Part shown: positions 45,369-55,455 of the stretch, piece after piece
How the letters are laid out: each line of letters begins with the position of its first letter
Position numbering within the stretch: position 1 is the stretch's first letter
The notes under the pieces: model-generated
The model's input: only the letters and a program-made list of their open reading frames with translations
The model's database searches: none
Told to the model about the DNA's origin: nothing
Made by a program: the position numbers and the translations under genes
Origin: Chryseolinea sp. H1M3-3
GTDB lineage: Bacteria; Bacteroidota; Bacteroidia; Cytophagales; Cyclobacteriaceae
Reading direction: 5' to 3'
DNA length: 64,000 nucleotides
NCBI RefSeq assembly: GCF_029360725.1
Contig: NZ_JARKMY010000018.1
Coordinates: 682,001 to 746,000 of the forward strand

Positions 45369-47552
45369 TCAAGGCAAAGCAAACGCCATGATGGACCCTG
45401 CAGGATTTTCTTTGTCGCCAGCCACTGAGATTGCGACATATTGTTTGCCGTCGCTAAAGTAAGTACTTGGTGTAGCGTTAGCGACGGCAGGCAGGGTAGT
45501 TTCCCACAACAGCTCACCGCTGTCTTTATCGTATGCACGAAATTTCTTGTCGTGCGTACCACCGATAAATACAAGTCCACCGGCAGTGACGATAGGGCCA
45601 CCATAACCTTCGGAGCCCGTCTCAGGCGCACCCTTTTCCTGCAGCTCCGGATGGTTCCCTATAACAACTTTCCACCGATATTCGCCGGTATTCAAGTCGA
45701 TGGCATTCAACGCACCCCATGGCGGCTTAATCGCAGGTCGACCTTCAACATCATTGAAATGACTAAAGGCGGTAACATTCAAATAAACTGAAGTTGTATC
45801 CGCTGCTTTCTCAGGATTGTCACTAACGGCCAGCCTATTCGTATGGACCTCAAACAGGTCAGCTTCTTTTCGTGATGGACGTTGCGAGGTGATATCAAAA
45901 AGGTACGCAATGATAGATTCCTCATTTCCGTTGATCAAATTTTCAAATGCCGGCATTCGGCCGCTGCCTTGTTTAATTTTTGATAGTGTAGCCTCCTTTG
46001 TCAGTTTGTCTTTAATGTTTTGCAATGAAGGATAATCTGGTTCATTTCCGCGACGATCACGCCCGTGGCATCCGGCACAATGCTTCATGTAAATTGCTTT
46101 GCCCTGGTTGAAAGGCGATTGTGCCGAAATATTTTTTTCAGGACTAACTTTTTGCAAATGATCGATTTCGGGAGAGTCGGTTGACTTCACATAAAATGTT
46201 CCTGATGCGGGATCGAAGGCACCACCGCCCCAATTGGAGCCGCCGCGTGTTCCGGGAATCATTAATGTACCACGAAGATCGGGTGGCGTAAATAATCCTT
46301 CATAGCGCAGCGACCGGAATTTTTTTACGAGAGAATCATGCGCCACAGTCGTATAGCTGGTCAAATCATTTTCAGTCATGTGTTGACGTGAATACGGTGC
46401 AGGCTTCAAAGGAAATGGCTGCGTAGGCCACGCTTGCTCCCCAGGTACATATGAAGGGGGCACTTTTCGTTCTTCAATTGGAAATAACGGTATGCCTGTA
46501 TCACGATTCAGAACAAACAGAAATCCGGTTTTCGTTGTCTGTGCGACTGCGTCGATCTTTTTCCCCTCCTGTTCGACCGTCACGAGATTGGGAGGCGCCG
46601 GGAGATCATAATCCCAGAGATCGTGATGGACAGTTTGAAAATGCCATTTGTAAGTGCCCGTTCTTGCATCCAATGCTACAACGGAGTTACCATAAAGATT
46701 TTGGCCAATGCGGTCGCCTCCATAAAAATCATAAGAGGGTGAACCGAGCGCTAAAAATACCATACCCCGTTTTTCATCGAGACTCATACCCGCCCAGTCG
46801 TTTACCCCACCGACATATTTCCAAGCATCTTCTGGCCAGGTTTCATATCCCGGCTCCCCGGGATGAGGTATGGTATGAAAAGTCCATTCCAGTTTTCCCG
46901 TCAATATGTTATAGGCACGAATATACCCCGGTTCAGCTCCATACAGTTCTGAAACTTCTGCGCCGAGTATCAATAAATTTTCAAAAACAACTCCCGGAGA
47001 AGTTGGTATTACAGAAATTTTAGTGGGATCACCACGCAATCCGACGTTCATGCTGACCTTGCCGCCTGTTCCGAATGTCTTGATCAATTCTCCCGTCAAC
47101 GCATTTTGTGCAAAAAGATTATCACCGGCGGTGTAGAGTATGCGTTTGTCATCACCATTTTCCCAATAAGCAACGCTACGGTATACGCCGCCTCCTTCTC
47201 CCCCATCAAACGGATCAAACGACCACATTTTTTCACCCGTCGAAGCGTTGATGGCATACAATCTATGCCGGGCCGATGTGGCGTACATTACACCGTCAAT
47301 GATGATAGGATTGCATTCGCTATTGGAGATTCTTTCTTTACTGCGGGCGTCGTTGGGATAGAAGGTCCACGCTGGCTGTAAATTTTTTACATTGCTTTTG
47401 TTAATCTCCTCCAGCGGCGAATAGCTTGTGCTTGCCGCGTCCGCTTTATACATGCTCCAGGTTCTGGTCTTTTGATCAGATCTGCAACCTGCCGCTGCGA
47501 ATAAAACGATATAAAAAACTACTGAACCGTATTTCCCTAGAAGAAAATTCAT
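45369..47552 (-). CDS. quinoprotein (PQQ-type) dehydrogenase with embedded cytochrome c, lipoprotein
   Basis: A 727-residue lipoprotein (AAAGC, Cys23). The eight-bladed propeller of PQQ dehydrogenases is evident: WSMYKADAASTSYSPLEEIN, then AWTFYPND, LYAINASTGEKMWSF, GSPSYDFYGGDRIG, HFQTVHHDLWDYDLPAPPNL and, at the end, GGLVFIGGTHDKKFRAYD. These fit the membrane-bound glucose/quinate dehydrogenase group. A cytochrome c domain is inserted at about 480-560: KHCAGCHG with Cys492, Cys495 and His496, and MPAFENL providing an axial Met. It would oxidise a sugar or alcohol in the periplasm and pass electrons through its own haem to the respiratory chain. Whether the cell makes PQQ cannot be seen here. 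Confidence 0.85.
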   Translation of the reverse strand: MNFLLGKYGSVVFYIVLFAAAGCRSDQKTRTWSMYKADAASTSYSPLEEINKSNVKNLQPAWTFYPNDARSKERISNSECNPIIIDGVMYATSARHRLYAINASTGEKMWSFDPFDGGEGGGVYRSVAYWENGDDKRILYTAGDNLFAQNALTGELIKTFGTGGKVSMNVGLRGDPTKISVIPTSPGVVFENLLILGAEVSELYGAEPGYIRAYNILTGKLEWTFHTIPHPGEPGYETWPEDAWKYVGGVNDWAGMSLDEKRGMVFLALGSPSYDFYGGDRIGQNLYGNSVVALDARTGTYKWHFQTVHHDLWDYDLPAPPNLVTVEQEGKKIDAVAQTTKTGFLFVLNRDTGIPLFPIEERKVPPSYVPGEQAWPTQPFPLKPAPYSRQHMTENDLTSYTTVAHDSLVKKFRSLRYEGLFTPPDLRGTLMIPGTRGGSNWGGGAFDPASGTFYVKSTDSPEIDHLQKVSPEKNISAQSPFNQGKAIYMKHCAGCHGRDRRGNEPDYPSLQNIKDKLTKEATLSKIKQGSGRMPAFENLINGNEESIIAYLFDITSQRPSRKEADLFEVHTNRLAVSDNPEKAADTTSVYLNVTAFSHFNDVEGRPAIKPPWGALNAIDLNTGEYRWKVVIGNHPELQEKGAPETGSEGYGGPIVTAGGLVFIGGTHDKKFRAYDKDSGELLWETTLPAVANATPSTYFSDGKQYVAISVAGDKENPAGSIMAFALP

Positions 47553-47827
47553 TTCATAACTATTTTAACAATATGACTTTTACTTGTCCCGCAGCATGAT
47601 TGGTGCGTACCTTAACAAAAGAGATGGTACTAAACCAATCCGATAAAGTTTTTCATGACGCGCAAAGTTGTCAAGGAATTAAGATAAGTTAAATTTTGTT
47701 TTCTTTTGTCTGTTGCTTCAACAGTTTTATGAATGGAGCGTGGCGATGAAAACACACACACGCTGCTGATTTTTTTGCTTACTTCGTCATCATTTAAGCA
47801 ATGACAATTTAAGATTAGGAGAGGTTA

Positions 47828-50800
47828 ATGAAATACGTTACGGAAATTTTTCAATTATCGGCGACAGATTTGTCCAACCACCTCGGTTGTCATCATCTCA
47901 CCCAGCTTAATCGCCTGGTCGCACAGGAAAAAATCAAAAAGCCTGCATGGTATGATCCTTCGCTTGAGATTCTCATCCAACGTGGTCAGGAGCATGAGGC
48001 AGCTTACGTCCAGCATTTGATTCGTAAAGGATTAAGTGTTGTCACGCTGCGTGGGCAGTCGTTAACGGCGACGACCGATGCGATGCAGAAAGGTGCTGAT
48101 GTTATTGTGCAGGCAAGACTTGATCATGAGCAGTGGATGGGCTATGCTGATATACTACTGAAAGTACCTGGTGCAAGTAAATTTGGAAACTGGGCTTACG
48201 AAGTTCAAGACACGAAGTTGGCGCAAAACACAAAAGCTGCTACGATTCTACAGCTGTGTCTATATACCGAACTGTTGTCTGAACTTCAAGGAAACTTTCC
48301 TGAAAAAATGCATGTGGTGAAACCAGGAGAAAATTTTCCAAGTGAAGAATACAGATACGCTGAGTTTCAGGCATACTACAGGCAGGTAAAGAAAAATTTT
48401 GAGCGTATTATGAATGGTCCTGGAGCTACAACGTATCCGGATCCAGTGGAACATTGCAGTATTTGTGCATGGTGGCAGGTGTGCGATAGAAAACGGCATA
48501 GCGATGATCACCTGTCTCTGGTTGCGGGGATTCGTTCTCTTCACATGGTTGAATTGCAGAGGCAACAGATCACTACACTGGAACAATTCGCAAACGTGGA
48601 GCGCCTTGAGAAACCCGAGCGCGGAAACAAGGAAACATTTTTGCGTAAGCAATCGCAGGCAAAAATTCAGCTAAAAGGAAGGCAGCAAAATCAGTTGTTA
48701 TTTGAACATTTGCCGGAAGAAGCAGGGCGCGGATTGCATCGCCTTCCCGAGCCAAATGCAGGTGACATTTATTTTGACATTGAAGGTGATGCATTTTATG
48801 AAGAAGCCGGATTAGAATATCTGTTTGGCTATGCGTATCATGACAATGGGGCGTTGGTTTATAAAAAAATATGGGCCTCAAATCGCGGCGAAGAAAAAAA
48901 AGCGTTTAGTGAATTTATGCAGTTTGTTGCTGCAAGATGGAAGCGATATCCACGCATGTATGTCTATCATTTTGCGCCATATGAGCCAACAGCAATCAAA
49001 AGATTGGCGCGAGTGCATGCATTGTTTGAAAAGGAAACGGATGTTTTGCTTCGCGCGGAACGTTTTGTTGACATACACGCCGTTTTCAAAGAGGCATTGC
49101 TAGCCAGCGTCGAAACATACTCACTGAAGGAACTGGAAAAATTTACCGGGTATACCCGTAATGTAGTATTGCACGAAGCGAGCAGCGCACGAAAGTTGGT
49201 GGAGATTGCGCTTGAACTTCATGCCTTCGACACATTGTCACCTGCAACAATTAAGACAGTTGAAGATTACAATGAAGATGATTGTCTGGCCACAGAAGCA
49301 TTGCATCGTTGGCTCGAAAAAATACGACAAGATCTTATACAATCCGGAAAGCAGTTTCAACGACCAGAATTAAAAACCGGCGAGGCGAATGAAAATACAC
49401 AGCAACTGGATACCCGATCCGCTGCGTTGTACGAGGCACTAACGAAGAGACTACCGGAAGATCGGTTAGCATGGGATGAGGAGCATGAAGCCAGGTGGTT
49501 GCTGGCGCACCAGTTGGATTACTTCCGCCGGGAAGACAAGAGCGCATGGTGGGAATTTTTCCGGGTCCATGAACTCGAATATGAAGCGCTGCTCGACGAA
49601 CGGAAAGCAATCGCCGGCCTTCGATTTGTTGAAGAACTACCAAAGGGAAAACGGGAAAAGAATCCAACCCATCGCTATACATTTCCTCCTCAGGAGGTAA
49701 ATATAGATGAGGATGATGAACTGATTGAAGTAAAGGGTGAAAAGATCGGAACCGTGAAAGCCATCTCGCTTGAAAATTATACCATTGATATTAAGAAAAC
49801 TGAAAAGAGCATTGGCTTGCATCCTGCGTCCGTACATGTATTAGACGTCATTCGAGCCGGATCGCTTGAAACATCACTGATGGATCTGGCAGCAGCAATT
49901 GACGAAGAAGGATTGGGACGAACGTGGCCTTATTATGCTGCAAAGGATCTGTTGATGCGAAGGAAACCAAAAATGCTGGATGGGCACGATGGTGCATATT
50001 TGCTGCAAAACGAAGACCTGGTTCATGGTGCAATCCGACTTGCGTTAAGTCTTAACAGAAGTTACCTGGCTATCCAGGGCCCTCCTGGTACAGGCAAGAC
50101 CTATACAGGAGCAAGTATGATTTTCGAGCTGGCAAAGGCAGGTAAAAAGATCGGCGTAACCGCTGTAAGTCACAAGGTAATTCGAAATCTGGCTATGGCT
50201 ACCCTTAGGTTGGCAGGAGAGCGAAGTGTGAAGATAAACTTTGTACACAAAGTGAATGAAAAAAGTGATGAGGTGACCGAGGGCATTGTGGAAGTCGACA
50301 AATCAGATAAGGCACTTCAGGCTTTAAAAGAGGGGAAAATTGTTTGTGGAACGGCGTGGCTATGGGCGGAAGATAGTTCACGTGAATCGCTGGATTATTT
50401 ATTTGTAGATGAGGCCGGTCAAATGTCGCTGTCGCACGTTTTAGCAGCATCAAGGGCGACGCAAAACCTCATCTTATTGGGCGATCCACAGCAACTTGAA
50501 CAACCGCAGAAAGGGTCGCATCCGGAAGGGAGTGATGTTGCTGCATTGAGCTACATTCTCGAAGGCCATCCAACGATGCCGGAAGGGAAAGGATTGTTTT
50601 TGGGAGTCACGAGGAGGCTGCATCCTGCGATTTGCCGGTTTACGTCTGAAATTTTTTACGAAGACAGACTGACTTCGCTTGCAGGCCTGGAGAACCAAAT
50701 CATCAGCGGAGATACAACTTTTGATGGCGCGGGACTTTTTTACATCTCGGTAAGTCACAGCGGTAATCAAAATAAATCACCTGAAGAAATAAAGGTGATT

Positions 50801-51214
50801 ACATCGGTAGTGGAAAATCTTCTTCGATCAGGAAAGTGGACGGACAATACGGGTGTGACAAGACCCCTTCACAAAAAAGATATTCTGATTGTTGCACCAT
50901 TCAACGCACAAGTAAGCGCACTTCGCGAAAAATTACCGGACATAGAAATTGGTACGGTGGACAAATTTCAGGGACAAGAAGCACCGGTAGTGATTTACTC
51001 CATGACATGCTCCACGCCAGAAGATGCGCCACGCGGTATGGCTTTTTTATATAGTCCAAACCGTTTGAATGTAGCGACCAGTCGCGCGAAAAGCATTTGC
51101 ATATTAATTGCGTCACCACAATTGTTAGCGCCAGATTGTCGAACAATCGATCAAATGCGCTGGGCGAATGCATTGTGCCGGTATAGAGAAATGGCGACGG
51201 AGGTTAAAATTTAA
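47828..51214 (+). CDS. TM0106-family RecB-like nuclease fused to RNase H-like domain and SF1 helicase
   Basis: A 1128-residue fusion from ATG 47828 with an unusually good Shine-Dalgarno (AGGAGAGG). The N-terminal nuclease (about 1-225) has Asp108, then YEVQDTKL with Asp128 and Lys130; Cys21 with Cys210, Cys213 and Cys219 match a Cas4-like iron-sulfur arrangement. The RNase H-like part begins with IYFDIEGD (Asp317/Glu319) and ends YNEDD near 481-485, fitting a DEDDy exonuclease. A DNA2/UPF1-type helicase follows, with GPPGTGKT (751-758), VDEAGQ (Asp861/Glu862), GDPQQLEQP and NVATSRAK. It should process DNA ends or structured nucleic acid; a defence role is possible but not shown. Confidence 0.85.
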   Translation: MKYVTEIFQLSATDLSNHLGCHHLTQLNRLVAQEKIKKPAWYDPSLEILIQRGQEHEAAYVQHLIRKGLSVVTLRGQSLTATTDAMQKGADVIVQARLDHEQWMGYADILLKVPGASKFGNWAYEVQDTKLAQNTKAATILQLCLYTELLSELQGNFPEKMHVVKPGENFPSEEYRYAEFQAYYRQVKKNFERIMNGPGATTYPDPVEHCSICAWWQVCDRKRHSDDHLSLVAGIRSLHMVELQRQQITTLEQFANVERLEKPERGNKETFLRKQSQAKIQLKGRQQNQLLFEHLPEEAGRGLHRLPEPNAGDIYFDIEGDAFYEEAGLEYLFGYAYHDNGALVYKKIWASNRGEEKKAFSEFMQFVAARWKRYPRMYVYHFAPYEPTAIKRLARVHALFEKETDVLLRAERFVDIHAVFKEALLASVETYSLKELEKFTGYTRNVVLHEASSARKLVEIALELHAFDTLSPATIKTVEDYNEDDCLATEALHRWLEKIRQDLIQSGKQFQRPELKTGEANENTQQLDTRSAALYEALTKRLPEDRLAWDEEHEARWLLAHQLDYFRREDKSAWWEFFRVHELEYEALLDERKAIAGLRFVEELPKGKREKNPTHRYTFPPQEVNIDEDDELIEVKGEKIGTVKAISLENYTIDIKKTEKSIGLHPASVHVLDVIRAGSLETSLMDLAAAIDEEGLGRTWPYYAAKDLLMRRKPKMLDGHDGAYLLQNEDLVHGAIRLALSLNRSYLAIQGPPGTGKTYTGASMIFELAKAGKKIGVTAVSHKVIRNLAMATLRLAGERSVKINFVHKVNEKSDEVTEGIVEVDKSDKALQALKEGKIVCGTAWLWAEDSSRESLDYLFVDEAGQMSLSHVLAASRATQNLILLGDPQQLEQPQKGSHPEGSDVAALSYILEGHPTMPEGKGLFLGVTRRLHPAICRFTSEIFYEDRLTSLAGLENQIISGDTTFDGAGLFYISVSHSGNQNKSPEEIKVITSVVENLLRSGKWTDNTGVTRPLHKKDILIVAPFNAQVSALREKLPDIEIGTVDKFQGQEAPVVIYSMTCSTPEDAPRGMAFLYSPNRLNVATSRAKSICILIASPQLLAPDCRTIDQMRWANALCRYREMATEVKI

Positions 51215-51250
51215 TGGAAAATTTTATCTCCAATTTAGTATATTAGTTTC

Positions 51251-51346
51251 ATGAAAATTAAGCCTGAAAATGCGTACTTAATTGAATGGGCTATTTATTG
51301 TGCTCTTTTTATAGGCTGGTTAATTCACAGGGTTATTATGTATTGA
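51251..51346 (+). CDS. putative 31-residue membrane microprotein
   Basis: An ATG at 51251 opens a frame of 31 codons (to TGA at 51344-51346), 36 bases after the helicase. It starts MKIKPENAYLIEW and continues with a hydrophobic helix, AIYCALFIGWLIH. Such single-helix microproteins often bind membrane complexes. It may be a real gene or chance: only the arrangement of a charged head and one helix supports it. Confidence 0.35.
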   Translation: MKIKPENAYLIEWAIYCALFIGWLIHRVIMY

Positions 51347-51460
51347 GCAATTTCTTTATTCTCACACTTGTCGTTTCCATAAAACGCTGTCAGTGCACAA
51401 GCATCTCTACTTCCTTCTACGCAACGTCATGAATTCGTCTACAATGACCACACTCTGAAA

Positions 51461-52621
51461 TCAAAGCCAAAATGTTAACCTATCCAGGAGTTCATTCTCA
51501 AATTGACCGGCGGTGCTCCTGGTGTACATCCTAATAGATTTCTGGCCTTCGGTGCCGTGCATAATGAACATTGAATGGCAGGATGTCGTCAACTGTCCAC
51601 CCCTTGATGCATAGCCACAGCCAAAGTTGTCCCCACAAGAGTCATCGGTGATTCTATACGCAATGTTTGTATCACCAGGCACATAATCATGTGTTCCATA
51701 ATAGCTAACCAACTCTGACTTGGTATCGATCTTTGGTTGCCAAGTACAAGGGTCGAATGTAGCCGGATCTTCTCCAGGGTTACTGATATATGAAGTCCTT
51801 TCCAGTGTCTCCCGATAAAACAAACCATCCGAATAAAACTCAAACCATTCGTACGCGATAGAGTAGAACAACGAGATTGGTATTTCGACATCATAGTATG
51901 GCTGTTGGTTGGCATCATACTTAGGGCAGTACGTATTTAAACAGCAATCCTTAAACGTGAAGTTATTCGGATACGTCTCGCCGCGGGCATTAAGATTTAC
52001 CAACGAATCTTTCATATTTAGAATCACGGACCATTCCCAATGCCATGAATGCTCTAAAATATTGCAGCTATCAACCGAAGGATTTTCCACCGTTAGAATT
52101 CGTTCAATGATATCGATCGGTTGCCCATTATCATCGTACGCGGTTATCTCTATCGGTACTTCGACTGCACCTGAGGAAATCTCCTCTTCAATTTTCTCCG
52201 GATCAATCTCGAAGATTATCACGGATACTGTATCGCTTTTTTCTTCAGTATCAATGCGAACATCATAGTAAAAGGAAGAACCTTTTGCAGCAAAGAATAT
52301 TCCCTTTACAGGTCTGGACTCAGGATGCGAAATGCGAATAAGGTCCTTTATTCCCGGTATCGTGTAGATCGTATCCTTGCTACTGGTCTTAATCAACGAA
52401 GTATTTGCTACGGTCGGCACACTTCCTATCACTTTGGTGACTTCCGTAAATGAAAATGCCTCAAGCACTGCATCGGCATCTTCCGGCGAAAATTCTTCTT
52501 CGGTTTCCTCTTCTTCTTTGGGCGTCACTTCGTCCTCAGCAGGATCAGAACAGCAAAACAGAAACAACAATGCCAGCACAGAGAGTCGTGCAGCACCCAG
52601 CCAACACATAGAGGTTTTCAT
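51461..52621 (-). CDS. cysteine-containing lipoprotein of unknown family
   Basis: A 386-residue lipoprotein, with FLFCCSD at the predicted lipidation site (Cys23 or Cys24) and an acidic tether (PKEEEETEEEFSPEDADA). The mature part looks like beta-sandwich modules in the first half and, from about residue 195, a Cys-rich second half (DSCNILEHSWHWEW, KDCCLNTYCPKY, DSCGDNFGCGYASRG), which probably forms disulfides. I recognise no family. It is monocistronic; a sensor kinase operon lies upstream on the same strand. An outer-membrane surface role is likely from the acidic tether. Confidence 0.6.
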   Translation of the reverse strand: MKTSMCWLGAARLSVLALLFLFCCSDPAEDEVTPKEEEETEEEFSPEDADAVLEAFSFTEVTKVIGSVPTVANTSLIKTSSKDTIYTIPGIKDLIRISHPESRPVKGIFFAAKGSSFYYDVRIDTEEKSDTVSVIIFEIDPEKIEEEISSGAVEVPIEITAYDDNGQPIDIIERILTVENPSVDSCNILEHSWHWEWSVILNMKDSLVNLNARGETYPNNFTFKDCCLNTYCPKYDANQQPYYDVEIPISLFYSIAYEWFEFYSDGLFYRETLERTSYISNPGEDPATFDPCTWQPKIDTKSELVSYYGTHDYVPGDTNIAYRITDDSCGDNFGCGYASRGGQLTTSCHSMFIMHGTEGQKSIRMYTRSTAGQFENELLDRLTFWL

Positions 52622-52734
52622 ATATTTTTTTACACTAAAGTAGCCCGAGTTACATGGCTGTCACACTCTCGCTAAGTGACTGGCGGCATTCGTTAAGTAG
52701 ATGGCGGAAAAGGGTAAGTGATTATTTGGTGAGG

Positions 52735-53478
52735 CTACAGGCGGTTCAATAAGGACAAGAATTCATCCTTTCGTCGTCTTGAAATATCCACATGATGATC
52801 ATCCGTAAGAATTACATACCCACCTTCTCCCCTAACGTAGCGTTTCACATGACGGAGGTTGATAAGGAAGGAATTGTGCACCCGGCAAAATCCTGATTCT
52901 GATAAAAGATCTTCAAAATCTTTCAAAACCCGGGTGACAAGTTTTGTCTTCCGGTTGGTAAGATAGATCATCGTATAGCAACTGTCTGCTTTACAAAAGA
53001 CGATGTCTCTTACATCAAAAAAATCGATGCCTTCGGCGCTGGGAACAGCTACCCGATCAATACTGCCTGATTTATGTTGGGCGTTGTGTAGTGCTGACTG
53101 AACAGAAAAATTATTTTGACTCTTCCGTTCTTTCACGCGTGTTATCGCTCTGACAAGCTCGTCCACATCTACCGGTTTAAGAAGATAATCCAGTGCACTA
53201 AATTTTATCGCTTTGATGGCATACCGGTCGAACGCGGAGACAAATATCACATCAAAGGAAACAGAAGATAATTTCTCCAATAATTCGAATCCAGACATAC
53301 CGGGCATCTGAACGTCCAGAAACACTAAATCAGGTTTTGATTGTTTGATTGCTTCCAAGCCCTCCAAAGGATTTGAGCAGGCACAACTTACAGAAATTTC
53401 CGGGCAATACTTTTCGATAGCTTCCTTCAAATCTTCAAGCCCGTCTTTTTCATCATCGATAAGAATTGCGTTAATCAT
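52735..53478 (-). CDS. LytTR-family response regulator
   Basis: A 247-residue regulator. The receiver has D8/D9 and phospho-acceptor Asp55 in VFLDVQMPGMSGFELL, with Lys in YLLKPVDVDEL. The C-terminal LytTR domain includes RVAVPSAEGIDFFDVRDIV and GFCRVHNSFLINLRHVKRY, followed by GGYVILTDDHHVDISRRRKDEF. It is encoded 12 bases after the TPR sensor kinase (stop at 53491), so the two form a pair. Targets cannot be seen. Confidence 0.92.
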   Translation of the reverse strand: MINAILIDDEKDGLEDLKEAIEKYCPEISVSCACSNPLEGLEAIKQSKPDLVFLDVQMPGMSGFELLEKLSSVSFDVIFVSAFDRYAIKAIKFSALDYLLKPVDVDELVRAITRVKERKSQNNFSVQSALHNAQHKSGSIDRVAVPSAEGIDFFDVRDIVFCKADSCYTMIYLTNRKTKLVTRVLKDFEDLLSESGFCRVHNSFLINLRHVKRYVRGEGGYVILTDDHHVDISRRRKDEFLSLLNRL

Positions 53479-53490
53479 GTGTTATAAAAT

Positions 53491-55455
53491 TTATGACAGT
53501 GGAATGCAGATTTCAATACGTGTACCCGTGGCGACATTAAAAGTGTCATTCAGATCAACAATTTTCACCAAATCCTGTAAACGTTCTTTGCCAATCAGTC
53601 TTAGTCTCTCCTCCGTAATTTTGATACCTATTGATTTCGTTTTATCGGAATTATTTTCTTTAAACGCTTCAGACATTACTCTACCCACTCCGTTATCTTC
53701 GATGGTACACAATAAGGCCTCATTGTATTCTTTAACCGCAATTTTTATCCGACCCTGCTCATCGACGTTCTTGTGCATCAATCCATGCCAGATTGCATTC
53801 TCCACGAAAGGCTGCAGAACCATTGGTGGAAGAAATGTGTTTTCCTTTTCAATTTTTTCATCAACAAAAATTTCGTATCCAATCTTGCCTTTGAAACGTA
53901 ATTCCTCCAGTTGAATGTAAGCTTCAATCAAAGCCAATTCATTCTGCAGCGATACGCGATTAGCCTCACCGTTCTCCAAGATCAACCTCACCAATTTTGA
54001 AAACTTCTTCAGGTATAATGAAGCGTTCTCATTTTCTCGCTTCACAATCATGCGATTGATCGAGTTAAGGCAATTGAACAAAAAGTGCGGATTGATCTGT
54101 GAACGAAGCGCCTTCATCTCCAATTCAGTCAATTGTTGCTTGAGGTTTACTTCTTTGATTTCATTATTTTTTTTCGTTAGCAACAAACGCTGTCGAAAAA
54201 TGTAAATAGTAAGGGTTGACAGGATAAACAGAATTACAAAGCCAGCGATAAAAATCTTCGTAATTATCGATTGACGTTGTGCTGCCATTTGTTGTATTTC
54301 CTTCTCTTTGGCGAGCAGTGTAATTTGTTTTTCCTTCTCCGAAACGTCGTATCGTATCTCGAGTTCATTTACTTTTTTGATTGTCTCTTCGTTCAAGATG
54401 CTATCTTTAAAAATCTCATACTGTTTAAAGTGCGCCAATGCCTTCTGAGGATTACCAACACGCTCATACAGGGTAGCCAAATTGCTATGTACATCGCGTT
54501 GCATAGGCTTTGATCCGATTTGGCGAGTTAATTCAAGGGCTCTTAAAAGATAGGGTTTTGCCTCCTCAAATTTTTTCAATTGAAGATAACCCCGGCCCAC
54601 ACCAATCAAGCTGCGTGATAAATCTTCCGGGCGGGAAAGTTTTTCACGAATTGCCAACGCCTCCTGATGATAAATTAACGCACTATCATATTGTTTCATT
54701 TTATCAAAAAGATAGGCAAGATTTGCCAGGGAGAAAGCAATGCCCGATGTCTTTCCGGTAGCCCTATCAATCTCTAATGCCTGCAGATAATATTTTTTTG
54801 CTTCGCCAAAATTTTCAAGCATTGAATGTGTGTTGCCGAGGTTTACAAGCACATCTGTTTTGTCACTCAGGGCGTTAAGCGAATCAAAAATTATTAAAGC
54901 CTGGCTGAAGGTCCGAATTGCGTCTTGATATGCCGCTGTCTCTTTCAATATAATCCCGATAACATTTAAAGTATAACCAACACTGTAGTAATTACTGTCG
55001 GCTTCTTCAACGGCGAGACTCCTATAATATGCGGCCAGGCTTTTTTCATAATTTCCATAATGTGATTGGACGACACCAATTAGATAAAGCGCTCCGGCCA
55101 CCCGTGACGAATCTCCCTTATGCTCATAGTAGAGAAGATATTTGTTAAGGTGACTTAAGGCCTTAGGGTAGTCAGTCTTTAAACGGGCTATTATTCCATG
55201 ATAGTAATGCGCTCTTATGATACCTGTGCTATCCTTGAGTTCTGTTGCCAATAACTGCACACTATCTGCGTAGTAGGCGGCTGAATCCGGTAGGTCTCTT
55301 TTTAAGTAATCCCAGCAAATTTTGCTATAGATGTTAACTTTTTCAGACTCCGCTGACGTTGCCTTCAAAAGATTCAACAAACTATCCAAATTCGATTGAG
55401 CACTTAAAGACAACGTGGACCCCATCATCAACAATAAAGCTATCAATCGAGGCAT
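53491..55455 (-). CDS. TPR-repeat sensor histidine kinase (LytS-type core)
   Basis: A 654-residue kinase from ATG 55455; the frame reaches a TTG at 55476, but only the ATG gives a clean signal sequence (MPRLIALLLMMGSTLSLSAQ). Residues about 40-370 are TPR repeats (YPKALSHLNKYLLYYEHKG, NFGEAKKYYLQALEIDRATG, KFEEAKPYLLRALELTRQIG), probably periplasmic. A membrane helix near 390-410 (IITKIFIAGFVILFILSTL) and coil lead to a His_kinase core with His457 in LRSQINPHFLFNCLNSI and an ATPase domain with PFVENAIWHGLMH, DNGVGR and GIKITEERLRLI. TPR sensors of this kind may read protein partners; ligand unknown. Regulator: 52735-53478. Confidence 0.9.
   Translation of the reverse strand: MPRLIALLLMMGSTLSLSAQSNLDSLLNLLKATSAESEKVNIYSKICWDYLKRDLPDSAAYYADSVQLLATELKDSTGIIRAHYYHGIIARLKTDYPKALSHLNKYLLYYEHKGDSSRVAGALYLIGVVQSHYGNYEKSLAAYYRSLAVEEADSNYYSVGYTLNVIGIILKETAAYQDAIRTFSQALIIFDSLNALSDKTDVLVNLGNTHSMLENFGEAKKYYLQALEIDRATGKTSGIAFSLANLAYLFDKMKQYDSALIYHQEALAIREKLSRPEDLSRSLIGVGRGYLQLKKFEEAKPYLLRALELTRQIGSKPMQRDVHSNLATLYERVGNPQKALAHFKQYEIFKDSILNEETIKKVNELEIRYDVSEKEKQITLLAKEKEIQQMAAQRQSIITKIFIAGFVILFILSTLTIYIFRQRLLLTKKNNEIKEVNLKQQLTELEMKALRSQINPHFLFNCLNSINRMIVKRENENASLYLKKFSKLVRLILENGEANRVSLQNELALIEAYIQLEELRFKGKIGYEIFVDEKIEKENTFLPPMVLQPFVENAIWHGLMHKNVDEQGRIKIAVKEYNEALLCTIEDNGVGRVMSEAFKENNSDKTKSIGIKITEERLRLIGKERLQDLVKIVDLNDTFNVATGTRIEICIPLS

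Noticed and set aside
45295-45371. Open frame of 24 codons continuing past the dehydrogenase stop, with a hydrophobic stretch
   Set aside because: No start codon and ribosome site fit it well, it is very short, and readthrough is not supported by any signal I can see.
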